Shown here: positions 43,797 through 51,981 of the stretch, one piece after another | Position numbering within the stretch: position 1 is the stretch's first letter | Layout of the letters: each line of letters opens with the position of its first letter | Source of the DNA: an uncultured Bacteroidales bacterium | Lineage (GTDB): Bacteria > Bacteroidota > Bacteroidia > Bacteroidales > Paludibacteraceae | Assembly (NCBI GenBank): GCA_944321155.1 | Contig: CALUKG010000007.1 | Span: 1-54,958, forward strand | Direction: 5' to 3' | Length of the DNA stretch: 54,958 bases | Program-made: the position numbers and the translations under genes | Notes under the pieces: generated by a model | The model's input: only the letters and a program-made list of their open reading frames with translations | Databases searched by the model: none | Told to the model about the DNA's origin: nothing

Positions 43797-45865
43797 TGGA
43801 TTTTATCCGTAAGAATCCATTCATTTTTTTATTATTGTCACTGGCTGCAGGTATAGGCTTCGGGAGTTTGCCTGTGCCTGCCATGGTGACATGTTTTTTC
43901 TTTGCCTTTTCTTTTCTGCTGTTTGTTGCCTACTGGCTGATAAGGCGTTTTTTCCCTTTTTTCAATGCTTCTTTTGTTTTTCTGACTGCTGTTTTTCTGT
44001 TTTTGTCAGCGGTAGGCATTTTCCGTATAAGTGAGGCTGACAGGCAGGCACGGGGTACTTTTACAGGCAAACAGGCGCTTTTTGAAGCATTGGTGTTGGA
44101 CGATGTAGTGGAAAAACCGAAAACCTATATGTGTCAGCTTCAGTTGCGTCACAGTTGGTTGTCTGATTCTGTTTCATCCATGGAAGAGGGTAGGGCTATT
44201 GTCTATATTGCCAAGGATTCTCTGTCGGCTTCGCTTCAAAGTGGTGACATCATTTTGTTCAGTGCTTTTTTTCCGCCTTATAAGCCCGACCTTAATCCGG
44301 AATATTTTGACTATCCTGCCTATCTTTTGCGTCAGGGAATTGCTTCCACTGCCTACATCCCAGATCATAAATGGAAAAGGGTAGGCCATGAAGAGCGTTT
44401 TTCCTTGAAACATTATGCTGTGCAGTGTCGTGACCATTTACTGGAGGTTTATAGGAAATATGGAATCGAAGGTGAGAATTTTGCGGTTTTGTCGGCTCTT
44501 ACTTTGGGCGACCGTTCAGAGCTTGAACCACACACAAAGCAGGCTTTCAGTGTTTCGGGTGCTATGCATATTTTGGCGGTAAGTGGTCTTCATGTGGGCA
44601 TTGTCTATGCCGTGTTCTACTATCTTTTTTTCTTTTTGGGTAAGGCACGTGGCATGGCTCTCTTGAAATCACTTGTCATAGTGCTTTTGCTTTGGGTCTA
44701 TGCTTTCATCACAGGTCTTTCTCCTTCTGTGTTGAGGGCTACACTGATGTTTTCCCTTGTAGCTATGGCCAATTGCTTTTCACGAAAATCGAGCATTTAC
44801 AACACAGTTTCCATTTCTGCCTTTTTTCTTTTGTTGGTGCAGCCTCATCTTTTGTTCAATGTAGGCTTTCAGTTAAGCTATTCAGCGGTGTTGTCCATTG
44901 TCTTGTTGCAGGCACCTATCTATAGATGGATTTATTTCAAATACCGTATCTTGCGTTGGCTGTGGGGTTTAATGTCTGTTTCCATTGCGGCACAAGTGGG
45001 CACCTTCGTTTGGTGTATGTTCTATTTTCATCAGTTTTCCACTTACTTTTTGCTTACTAATTTGATAGTGGTTCCTGCTGCTTCTGTCATCATTTATACG
45101 GCTGTTCTTTTGTTTTTGGTTTCTCCTTTCACTCTTTTGGGCAAAGGGGTAGGGATTTTGCTGAATATGGAGCTGGATGTGTTGAATGCTGTAGTACATA
45201 GCATTGAGTCATTGCCATTTGCCCAGGCACAGGTTTTCATCTCTCTTACTCAAATGTTGGCTCTTTTTGCGGCTTTGGCTTTGTTGTTGGTCTATTTTTT
45301 TACCAAACGCCATCATTTTTCATGGTTGGCGGCTTCGTTTTTGTGTCTGGCGTTCGTTTTCTCGCTTTCTTTGCTGCGTAAGTACCAATCTTCCCAAACG
45401 GATCGGTTATTGGTTTATTCGGCAGGAAAAGTGCCTGTAATCCAACTTTCATCCGGACTGCACAGCCGTGTTTTGACCACTGATTCTATTTTGGCAAACC
45501 GTTATGTCGCTGCCTATTCACTTAAGCACCGTTTCAGTTCACTTTCTTATGAGTGTATCAACGATTCTTCTTTTTATGGATTTCTGTTTGACAATAAGCG
45601 CTGTGTATTGCTAAACAATGAAATATTGTATCGTAAGCAATACAAACAAGCTCTCGTGATTGACCGTCTTTTCATTGGCAATATAGGCCGTACACGTCCA
45701 GATGATATTTTCCAGTTTTTCCGTCCGAAAAACATAGTTCTCCTTCCTGCTTTGTCTAATTGGAAACGCTCTGAATTGAAAAAACTCTCCCTACAATATT
45801 CCATCCCTTGTTTTGATATGAAGGAACAGGGCATTTATGCTATGGAAGTATCACATGTAAATTAA
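43796..45865 (+). CDS. comEC: ComEC/Rec2 family DNA-transport channel protein
   Basis: The 689-aa inner-membrane protein starts with a DUF4131-like N-region (about 1-190). The Competence domain (about 215-490) follows, with the signature ALTLGDRSELEPHTKQAFSV and HILAVSGLHVGI, and about ten membrane helices. The C-terminal 170 residues are soluble and look like the degenerate metallo-beta-lactamase-like tail typical of Bacteroidota ComEC, without the HxHxDH motif. It transports single-stranded DNA in natural transformation in characterised species. Location after rpe by coupling is probably only an expression arrangement. Confidence 0.9.
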   Translation: MDFIRKNPFIFLLLSLAAGIGFGSLPVPAMVTCFFFAFSFLLFVAYWLIRRFFPFFNASFVFLTAVFLFLSAVGIFRISEADRQARGTFTGKQALFEALVLDDVVEKPKTYMCQLQLRHSWLSDSVSSMEEGRAIVYIAKDSLSASLQSGDIILFSAFFPPYKPDLNPEYFDYPAYLLRQGIASTAYIPDHKWKRVGHEERFSLKHYAVQCRDHLLEVYRKYGIEGENFAVLSALTLGDRSELEPHTKQAFSVSGAMHILAVSGLHVGIVYAVFYYLFFFLGKARGMALLKSLVIVLLLWVYAFITGLSPSVLRATLMFSLVAMANCFSRKSSIYNTVSISAFFLLLVQPHLLFNVGFQLSYSAVLSIVLLQAPIYRWIYFKYRILRWLWGLMSVSIAAQVGTFVWCMFYFHQFSTYFLLTNLIVVPAASVIIYTAVLLFLVSPFTLLGKGVGILLNMELDVLNAVVHSIESLPFAQAQVFISLTQMLALFAALALLLVYFFTKRHHFSWLAASFLCLAFVFSLSLLRKYQSSQTDRLLVYSAGKVPVIQLSSGLHSRVLTTDSILANRYVAAYSLKHRFSSLSYECINDSSFYGFLFDNKRCVLLNNEILYRKQYKQALVIDRLFIGNIGRTRPDDIFQFFRPKNIVLLPALSNWKRSELKKLSLQYSIPCFDMKEQGIYAMEVSHVN

Positions 45866-46034
45866 AAATATTCATCTACACATTCTTATTTATAAATTCC
45901 GTTTATAAGTAATTTAATTCTCATGTCCGTGAACAGATAGTTCGTCTGATTAAGGATAATATCAGCCCTGTGGAATAGTTTTTGAGGCCTTTTTATTGAC
46001 AATATACTTAATCACTAACCTTAATTTCTTTATT

Positions 46035-46583
46035 ATGAAAAAGTTCTTTTTGACAGTGTTATTCTTGCCTTTGTTATGGGCATGTGAACCGCGCATTACT
46101 GACCGTTATCCTGTCTTGCGTACTTTTGAAAAGGATAATATTCTTTTTACTTTTTATCTTACAACTGAAGGAGGCGAAATGGCCACAGTTTTCAATCAAG
46201 GTGAAAAAATTAAAATCTCCTATACACGTGAAAACCTTTCTTCTGATACAGTCTATATGGCTGATTTTTATTCCAATCCTATTCATCAGGAAGGATTTTG
46301 TGTGATTTACAATGCAGATAATAATGAGGTTGTAGCTAACCCTTTCATTATTGCTACAGATGATGCGCCTGCATGTTACCACATGGCACCTGACCAGGTA
46401 ATGAATTCTGGTTTTCTTTTCCCGGATGAATATATTGATGCTGTTGCATTGGAAAAAGGTTCTTACTATGTTTCATTTACACCTCGTTTTGGTTACTACC
46501 AGTCGTGCCACCACATAACGAATGCAGATGAAATGATTGAAATAGCCGTTCCTGAATTTAGAATCGATTTCGAAGTGAAATAG
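46035..46583 (+). CDS. Small lipoprotein of unknown function
   Basis: From the ATG at 46035 the protein is 182 aa with a lipoprotein signal peptide (MKKFFLTVLFLPLLWAC). The mature part is beta-rich and acidic (DNILFTFYLTTEGGEMATVF, GSYYVSFTPRFGYYQS) and looks like a single Ig- or jelly-roll-like domain. I do not recognise the family. It stands alone between comEC (169 bp upstream) and the repeat region. The longer frame starting at 45996 adds no signal peptide and is not used. Confidence 0.75.
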   Translation: MKKFFLTVLFLPLLWACEPRITDRYPVLRTFEKDNILFTFYLTTEGGEMATVFNQGEKIKISYTRENLSSDTVYMADFYSNPIHQEGFCVIYNADNNEVVANPFIIATDDAPACYHMAPDQVMNSGFLFPDEYIDAVALEKGSYYVSFTPRFGYYQSCHHITNADEMIEIAVPEFRIDFEVK

Positions 46584-46751
46584 AATATTGTTAGAATGCC
46601 GTTCTAATTCTACTTACTTCAGTTTTTTAATTTCTTAGAGGCTGTGTCTAAATAATTCATTTGAACTGCACCTCTAAAGTATGTCTGAATACGTAAGATG
46701 CAAAGCCCTGAAAGTGAGTTTTTTTAGTTTATTGGCGTAAATGACTTTGTC

Positions 46752-46772
46752 ATCCCGCACTTGATGCGGGAT
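46752..46772. repeat. Small dispersed palindrome, copy 3
   Basis: ATCCCGCA-CTTGA-TGCGGGAT, a perfect 8-bp dyad preceded by GTC. It is related to the copies at 38784 and 39686. Compensating changes (G-C in place of T-A) keep the stem paired. Confidence 0.7.
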
Positions 46773-46876
46773 CCATAAGTGTGATTTATCCTACTTTTTT
46801 ATTTTTTACATCAACTTTCAAACTCACCTATCAGCTTGTATTAGAGGATTATTTTCTTCTATTTTATACTCAAATA

Positions 46877-46993
46877 TGTCATTTATCCGTATTAGTAATA
46901 TACAAAACATGCAATTTATCCGTATTAGAAAACTATAAAACGTGTCATTTATCCGTATTATGAATGTGTATTTTTTGTCATTTATCCGTATTA
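46877..46993 (+). repeat. Array of four 18-bp repeats with exact 33-bp period
   Basis: The repeat TGTCATTTATCCGTATTA starts at 46877, 46910 (one-base variant, TGCA for TGTC), 46943 and 46976. The interval is 33 bp each time, so each is followed by a different 15-bp AT-rich spacer. The last spacer ends at 47008, directly before a TATATTTG -7 box at 47009-47016. The unit is too short for a CRISPR and is not palindromic. Confidence 0.85.
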
Positions 46994-47008
46994 TATCAAA
47001 AATAGTTG

Positions 47009-47016
47009 TATATTTG
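47009..47016 (+). promoter_or_regulatory. -7 box of the AAA ATPase gene
   Basis: TATATTTG, 31 bp before the ATG at 47047. The usual -33 position falls in the fourth repeat of the array, which has no TTTG there. This suggests activator-dependent or repeat-controlled transcription. Confidence 0.5.
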
Positions 47017-47046
47017 CATTATTGGTTTTGATTATTTTTTTTGCAC

Positions 47047-48321
47047 ATGACACTTATAGAAATTGAAAAAGTATTGCTTGAACAACAAGATGAACTTCAA
47101 ATTTTAGATACTGATGTATTAATACATCGGTCAGAAGAAGATTTGATTAATCTAAAAAGTAAATTAGCTCAAGTGGTTATAGGTGTTCGAAGAAGTGGTA
47201 AATCGACTCTTTGTTTTAATGCCCTTAGAAAAGCAGGTGTCAATTTTGCCTATGCAAATTTTGATGATGAGCGCTTAATGACTTTGCAAACATCTGATTT
47301 GGATAATGTACTTCAATCGTTGTACAAAATATATGGTGAGTTTGATTATTTATTTTTGGATGAAATTCAAAATATAGATGGATGGCCTTTGTTTGTAAAT
47401 CGCTTGTTACGTCAAAAGATTCATTTGTTGATTACGGGTAGTAATGCCAAACTTTTGAGTACTGAATTGTCTTCCCATCTTACTGGGCGTTATCATAAAA
47501 TTGAACTCTTCCCGTTTTCTTTTAGAGATTGGTGTATTTACAAAAATCTGGATTATAAGAGATTAACTACAAAAAATAAAGGATTACTTTCTGCAGCATA
47601 TGATGACTATTTCCACCAAGGTGGTTTTCCTGAACTAATATCTGGCATTGAAAATCCTAAGGAATATATCAGTACATTAATAGATAATATACTGGCTCAA
47701 GACATCCAAAAGCGTTATAATATACGTAATATGGATGCTTTGAAGCGGCTTGCTCATCATATATTAAATGAAACACCAACATTTATAGTGAAAGATACTC
47801 TTCAAAGAACTATAGGTATAAAAAGCGAACGTACAATATCCAATTATCTTTTATATTTGAAACAAACTTATCTGCTTTCTACTATTAATAAATATTCTAC
47901 TAAAAGCAGAGAAAGAACAGTCTCTGAAAAATCCTATGCTATTGATGTGTCTTTTATGGATAAACGCGAAAATGCATTTTCTGGAGATAATCTTGGTTGG
48001 CGTTTGGAAACTGTTGTTTTTTTGGAGCTCTTGCGTAGAAAAGCAACGACTGACCATGATATATACTATTTCCAAACTAGAAGTGCAGAAGCTGATTTTG
48101 TAGTTTGCAATGGAAACTTAACTCTAGCTGTTTATCAGGTAAGTTATGATATATCAAATCCTAAAACAAGAAAGCGTGAAATAAATGGATGTATTGCTGC
48201 TGCTAAAGTGACGAAATGTAATAATTTGTTTCTGATAACTGACCATGAACAGGAAATGATTCAAGAAGAAGGATATACTATTCAGGTAGTACCTATTTGG
48301 GAGTGGTTGATAAATATTTGA
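47047..48321 (+). CDS. AAA_14/DUF4143 family ATPase
   Basis: The 424-aa protein has Walker A GVRRSGKST at 46-54 and Walker B YLFLDEIQNI with D105-E106. The sensor LLITGSNAKLL and a motif LSSHLTGRYHKIELFPFSF are diagnostic of the AAA_14 family. The C-terminal DUF4143 region (about 200-424) has a PD-(D/E)xK-like core (YYFQTRSAEADFVV, then LAVYQVSYD). These proteins are common in mobile or phase-variable islands; a biochemical role is not established. The gene is more AT-rich than its neighbours, and it is preceded by the phased repeat array, both signs of recent acquisition. The frame opens with TTG at 47041 but ATG 47047 is preferred. Confidence 0.88.
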   Translation: MTLIEIEKVLLEQQDELQILDTDVLIHRSEEDLINLKSKLAQVVIGVRRSGKSTLCFNALRKAGVNFAYANFDDERLMTLQTSDLDNVLQSLYKIYGEFDYLFLDEIQNIDGWPLFVNRLLRQKIHLLITGSNAKLLSTELSSHLTGRYHKIELFPFSFRDWCIYKNLDYKRLTTKNKGLLSAAYDDYFHQGGFPELISGIENPKEYISTLIDNILAQDIQKRYNIRNMDALKRLAHHILNETPTFIVKDTLQRTIGIKSERTISNYLLYLKQTYLLSTINKYSTKSRERTVSEKSYAIDVSFMDKRENAFSGDNLGWRLETVVFLELLRRKATTDHDIYYFQTRSAEADFVVCNGNLTLAVYQVSYDISNPKTRKREINGCIAAAKVTKCNNLFLITDHEQEMIQEEGYTIQVVPIWEWLINI

Positions 48322-48340
48322 TAGATATATATGATATTTA

Positions 48341-48373
48341 TTTTGTCTTTAAATTTACCTTATACTATCTTTG
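48341..48373 (+). promoter_or_regulatory. Promoter of the DjlA-like gene
   Basis: TTTTG (48341-48345), a 20-bp spacer and TATCTTTG (48366-48373), 30 bp before the ATG. Confidence 0.65.
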
Positions 48374-48403
48374 TACATATTATTTCTATTTTAAAATTTA
48401 CTT

Positions 48404-49135
48404 ATGGGCTTTGTTTCTAAATTGGTAGGTGCAGGTTTGGGCTTCGTTTTGGGAGGTCCTGTGGGTGCTGTAATTGGTTTTTTCATTGGTTCAGCCTTCT
48501 CTGGTAACCAGCAAGAGGAATATACGTCAACCAATCGCCGTCATGCAACAGAAGGTGATTTTAAGGTGAGTCTTTTGGTCTTGATTGCTTGTGTAATGAA
48601 GGCCGATGGTAATGTAAAACGTTCGGAGTTGGATGTTGTAAAACGTTTTTTGCTCCGTAATTATACTGAATCTGATGCGTTGGAAGCATTGCAGATTCTC
48701 AAGAAATTGCTCGAACAACCTATCAACGAAACGGAAGTGGCTATGCAGATAGGGCAATATATGAATTACAGTATCAAACTGGAATTGGTTCATCTGTTAT
48801 TGGATATTGCTTATGCTGACGGAGGATTCAGTTCTGCCGAAATGGCGGTCATCAACCGCATTGCCAATATTTTCCGTCTGTCAACCGCTGATTTTGATGC
48901 TCTTTGTGCATTGTATAACAAACAGCAGGATGCCGATTGGATGTACAAGGCTTTGCAGATTACACCCGATGTGTCTGATGATGAAGTCAAGAAGGCTTAT
49001 CGTAAAATGGCTATGAAGTATCACCCCGACAAGGTTGCTGCTGCCGGAGAAGAAGCTAAGCAATCGGCCACAGAAAAATTCCGTCAAATCAATGAGGCTT
49101 ATGAAGCTATCAAAAAAGCGCGTGGCATGAAATGA
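48404..49135 (+). CDS. DjlA-like co-chaperone with TerB and J domains
   Basis: The 243-aa protein has a Gly-rich N-terminal membrane segment (residues 1-32, VLGGPVGAVIGFFIG). The TerB-like helical domain follows (about 50-170, ACVMKADGNVKRSELDVV and IAYADGGFSSAEMAVI, each an acidic metal-site-like loop). A C-terminal J domain (about 178-243) carries the HPD motif at 207-209. This is the DjlA layout, in which the membrane-anchored J domain recruits DnaK. The partner process is not known in Bacteroidota. It has its own promoter and stands alone. Confidence 0.9.
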   Translation: MGFVSKLVGAGLGFVLGGPVGAVIGFFIGSAFSGNQQEEYTSTNRRHATEGDFKVSLLVLIACVMKADGNVKRSELDVVKRFLLRNYTESDALEALQILKKLLEQPINETEVAMQIGQYMNYSIKLELVHLLLDIAYADGGFSSAEMAVINRIANIFRLSTADFDALCALYNKQQDADWMYKALQITPDVSDDEVKKAYRKMAMKYHPDKVAAAGEEAKQSATEKFRQINEAYEAIKKARGMK

Positions 49136-49211
49136 TAAAAGCAAATTAATTTTATTTTTTCATTTTATAGCTGCCAATGTCATTATAATTTTGCCCATCA
49201 ATAATTATATG

Positions 49212-50363
49212 TCATTTGATTTTTAATCCTGGTATCAGTGGTTGTACATCTACTAATTCCAGTTCTTTTACCATCGAAAGCGTACCTTGTTTGTATTTTA
49301 GGAAATGTGGCGTTTTCAAATGACTTTCATAGGAAGAATGGTCGGCATAGATTTCCAGTATGGTTATTTTGTGTGGCATGTCTTTTTCAGCGGTGGCGTA
49401 GAGTGTCAATACACCTGGTTCTAACTGCATGGAGGCTTCGATTTCCTCTTTCAAGAATGCATTGTATGCATCCAGTTGAGTTGGGTCAATGGTGATTTTT
49501 GATAGGCGCACAAAATTATTTTTAGTACTAATAGCCTGGGTATATTCTTGTTTGATAATAGATAATGCCTTTATGGCAGCAGGAAAACCTATATAGGGTA
49601 AACATTGAATGATAGCGGCAGTCAGTGTTTCTGGCGTGTTGCCCACATTGATATTGCCGTGATAGTGTGAATGAAGCTGACTTTCTGCCTCCAATGTTGC
49701 CAACACACAATAGCCCAATAATTCACGTGTCGGTAAATCTATGGCGCCACGGCTATATATTTCGCCAAAGAAATAATCCGTAAGAAAATGTTCTACTTCA
49801 TTGCCCATGTTGTCAGGTAATCCTGCCATTACCGAAGCGATGCCGCCAGGGTAGAGCTTGTCTTGAATGGCTTTTCCTGTTTCATGACGTGTTTCTTCTG
49901 TCACCATACCTTGTTTTTCCAAAGGCAAGGAGATATCCCGTTCTTTAAATACTTCGTTAATTGTAGCTACAGCGTTCAGCATTTTTGGAAAACCGATGAA
50001 AGGAGCGGTAAGGTACATTATTTCACGTAGTTCTTCAGGACTTACTCCTACATTTAGTGCTGCTCCTGCATGTGCTTTCAATTGTGGGAATGTTTGCATG
50101 GTGGCAAGAGTAATGCAGGTAATCATCTCACGTTGTTTTAAGGTTAGATTGCCTGTTTGGAACACTTCTCCGAAGATAAATTTCTGTAGAATGTCCATCA
50201 TCTCAGAATCTGTTCCCTGTCCTGTCAGTGCTTCATTACCGAACAATTTGTAGTAGTTCTGTTTACATGTTTCTATTCTGTTCATACTATTGTTTGTTGT
50301 CTGTGCCATCGTGGATAAACTCCCTACCAGCACGAGAGCAATTATTCCTATTACTTTTCTCAT
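49212..50363 (-). CDS. Exported double CMD domain protein with C-terminal monooxygenase-like domain
   Basis: From the ATG at 50363 the protein is 383 aa with a signal peptide (MRKVIGIIALVLVGSLSTMAQ). Two carboxymuconolactone-decarboxylase (CMD) domains follow: about 35-140 (LTLKQREMITCITLATMQTF, VGVSPEELREIMYLTAPFIG) and about 165-270 (IDLPTRELLGYCVLATLEAE, VGNTPETLTAAIIQCLPYIG). The last 100 residues are an antibiotic-biosynthesis-monooxygenase-like (ABM) domain (VRLSKITIDPTQLDAY, PGVLTLYATAEKD). The CxxC pair of AhpD-type CMD proteins is absent. The longer frame to 50483 puts 40 non-signal residues in front and is rejected. It is divergent from the AraC gene. Confidence 0.88.
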   Translation of the reverse strand: MRKVIGIIALVLVGSLSTMAQTTNNSMNRIETCKQNYYKLFGNEALTGQGTDSEMMDILQKFIFGEVFQTGNLTLKQREMITCITLATMQTFPQLKAHAGAALNVGVSPEELREIMYLTAPFIGFPKMLNAVATINEVFKERDISLPLEKQGMVTEETRHETGKAIQDKLYPGGIASVMAGLPDNMGNEVEHFLTDYFFGEIYSRGAIDLPTRELLGYCVLATLEAESQLHSHYHGNINVGNTPETLTAAIIQCLPYIGFPAAIKALSIIKQEYTQAISTKNNFVRLSKITIDPTQLDAYNAFLKEEIEASMQLEPGVLTLYATAEKDMPHKITILEIYADHSSYESHLKTPHFLKYKQGTLSMVKELELVDVQPLIPGLKIK

Positions 50364-50530
50364 ATTTCTAAAATTAAAAGAGTATAAACTCTTGTCCAAC
50401 GATAGATTTTCTGTTTTATCTGATGCAAAATTACATAGGATGATGCAGGAAGACTGTAACTGTAAGTTGGAAAACTGTACCATTTTTACTGAATTTGTGG
50501 TCTGCGTAAAACATTGTCGGTTAAATACTT

Positions 50531-50538
50531 TATCTTTG
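50531..50538 (+). promoter_or_regulatory. -7 box of the AraC-family gene
   Basis: TATCTTTG, 23 bp before the ATG at 50561. No -33 box with correct spacing is seen. A minus-strand TAATTTTG box for the CMD gene lies at 50426-50433. Confidence 0.45.
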
Positions 50539-50560
50539 TATAGGCATAATAGGAAAGAAT

Positions 50561-51460
50561 ATGAGTAAAATACTGAAAGTAAGAAATGTCAATGATTATG
50601 GAAGTTACTTAGGCTGCTCTGCGAAACATCCATTGGTATGCGTGGTGGATTATGCCGAAGTGTCACCTATACGTCATAGTTTGAATAATTATAGTGTATA
50701 CGCACTTTTTCTCAGGGACGATGCTGATGTAGATTTGGATTATGGTTGTGGCAAGTATGATTATAACAAAGGTACATTGTTGTGCGTGGCACCTGGACAG
50801 GTGGGAGGAAAGGAAGACAATGGCGAGTTGGTGTCTATTACGGGTTGGGCGTTGCTTTTTCATCCGGATTTGTTGCATGGTTTCCCACTCGAAAAGCGCA
50901 TCAAGGAATATTCTTTTTTTGATTATCGTGTCAATGAAGCTTTGCACATGACGGATGAGGAGCATAACATATTGGTCTCTCTTATGCGCCAGATACAGGA
51001 CGAACTAAGTAAGGAATCAGATGGGGTTCAGAATACTATTCTCGTAGGATACATCGAATTGATGCTCAATTTCTGCCAACGCTTCTACAATCGTCAATTT
51101 CTGACCCGTAAAATTGAAAATTCTGATATCCTTGTTCGTTTTGAGCGCTTGCTTCGTGTTTATTTTGAGAAAAATATGCAGTTTACCTTCGGTTTGCCTA
51201 CTGTGCAGTATTGTGCTGATAAATTGTGCCTGTCGCCCAATTATTTTGGTGATGTTATAAAGAAAACCATAGGCGAAACAGCAAGTAATCATATCCGTCA
51301 GTTTGTCATACAATTGGCAAAAAACGAACTGGCAGCAGGAAAAACCATTTCTCAAGTATCTGACAGTCTGGGTTTTGAATATTCACAGCATTTTAGTCGT
51401 ATGTTCAAGAAACAGGAAGGTATCACTCCGTCGGAATACTGTCAGAAACTTCACTCTTGA
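50561..51460 (+). CDS. AraC family transcriptional regulator
   Basis: The 299-aa protein has an N-terminal cupin-like domain (about 20-130, including GTLLCVAPGQVGGKEDN). The C-terminal double helix-turn-helix has the conserved AraC pattern: YCADKLCLSPNYFGDVIKKT and ISQVSDSLGFEYSQHFSRMF, ending KKQEGITPSEYCQ. It is a cytoplasmic DNA-binding protein. Position between the CMD gene (divergent) and the reductase genes (convergent) suggests it controls them, like YqhC of E. coli next to yqhD and dkgA. The last 38 bp overlap an amidohydrolase remnant on the other strand. Confidence 0.9.
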   Translation: MSKILKVRNVNDYGSYLGCSAKHPLVCVVDYAEVSPIRHSLNNYSVYALFLRDDADVDLDYGCGKYDYNKGTLLCVAPGQVGGKEDNGELVSITGWALLFHPDLLHGFPLEKRIKEYSFFDYRVNEALHMTDEEHNILVSLMRQIQDELSKESDGVQNTILVGYIELMLNFCQRFYNRQFLTRKIENSDILVRFERLLRVYFEKNMQFTFGLPTVQYCADKLCLSPNYFGDVIKKTIGETASNHIRQFVIQLAKNELAAGKTISQVSDSLGFEYSQHFSRMFKKQEGITPSEYCQKLHS

Positions 51461-51812
51461 CAAACAGACTTTCAGCATTTTTCCAGAAAATCAAGTCGGC
51501 ATATTTGGCAAGTTCTTTGTCGGAAGCGATTGTCTGTTTCAGTTTTTGCAGGTTGACTTTCAGCGCATCATCTGGCAGGTAGGGATAGTCCGAACCGTAG
51601 AGGATATGGCTGGGCGTTGTGATGCTGAGTAGCGAACGCAAGACTTCTATGGTTGGGTTGCCTGCCAGGTCAAAATAAAGGTGCAACAGATTACCTTGCC
51701 AGTCTATCGGTTGCATAGAGCTTTGTTTTACCATTGCTGGAAGAATGGATTGCATGCGTGGCAAGGCCAACGACAGAAATGAACTGCAATGAGGTACAAC
51801 AACTTTTTGTCT
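51423..51812 (-). pseudogene. Amidohydrolase remnant, C-terminal part only
   Basis: The minus frame open from 51812 encodes KVVVPHCSSFLSLALPRM, then YFDLAGNPTIEVLRSLLSI and HILYGSDYPYLPDDALKVN, ending in a normal C-terminal helix (YADLIFWKNAESLF). These are the C-terminal third of metal-dependent amidohydrolases (TIM-barrel decarboxylase type); the Asp of YGSDYP is a metal ligand. A TAA lies directly upstream (51813-51815). No ATG-started version contains the N-terminal two thirds, and the barrel strands with the first His ligands are missing. It is a truncated relic. The 170 bp up to the Fe-ADH gene hold no more of it that I can recognise. Confidence 0.8.
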
Positions 51813-51981
51813 TTAGTTTGTGAGGATTTTCTATGTTGCAAAAGTACAGCGAAACAAACCGATGATGGGTAGACAAATCTTTTGTATTTATACCAATTTC
51901 ACTGATAATGAGTCAATAAAAAAGGACAGTACCCGCTATAGCTGGCAAATACTGTCCGTAAAGTTTTTGATGAAGAGTCTA

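Larger units (their letters stand above)
46584..47046. other. 463-bp repeat-rich gap between lipoprotein and AAA ATPase genes
   Basis: The gap contains, in order: a short inverted repeat TTAGAGG/CCTCTAA (46635-46677) whose left side reads GAGGCTGTGTC, like ends of some Bacteroidales insertion sequences; a GTCAT palindrome (46752-46772); and the 33-bp-phased repeat array (46877-46993) with a -7 box next to it. No protein gene is supported. Confidence 0.6.

Noticed and set aside
46635..46677. Intact insertion sequence
   Set aside because: Only a short GAGGCTGTGTC-like end and a 7-bp inverted repeat are present; there is no transposase gene.
46877..46993. CRISPR array
   Set aside because: The repeat is 18 bp with 15-bp spacers, shorter than any known CRISPR. 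The spacers are plain AT-rich sequence and there are no cas genes.
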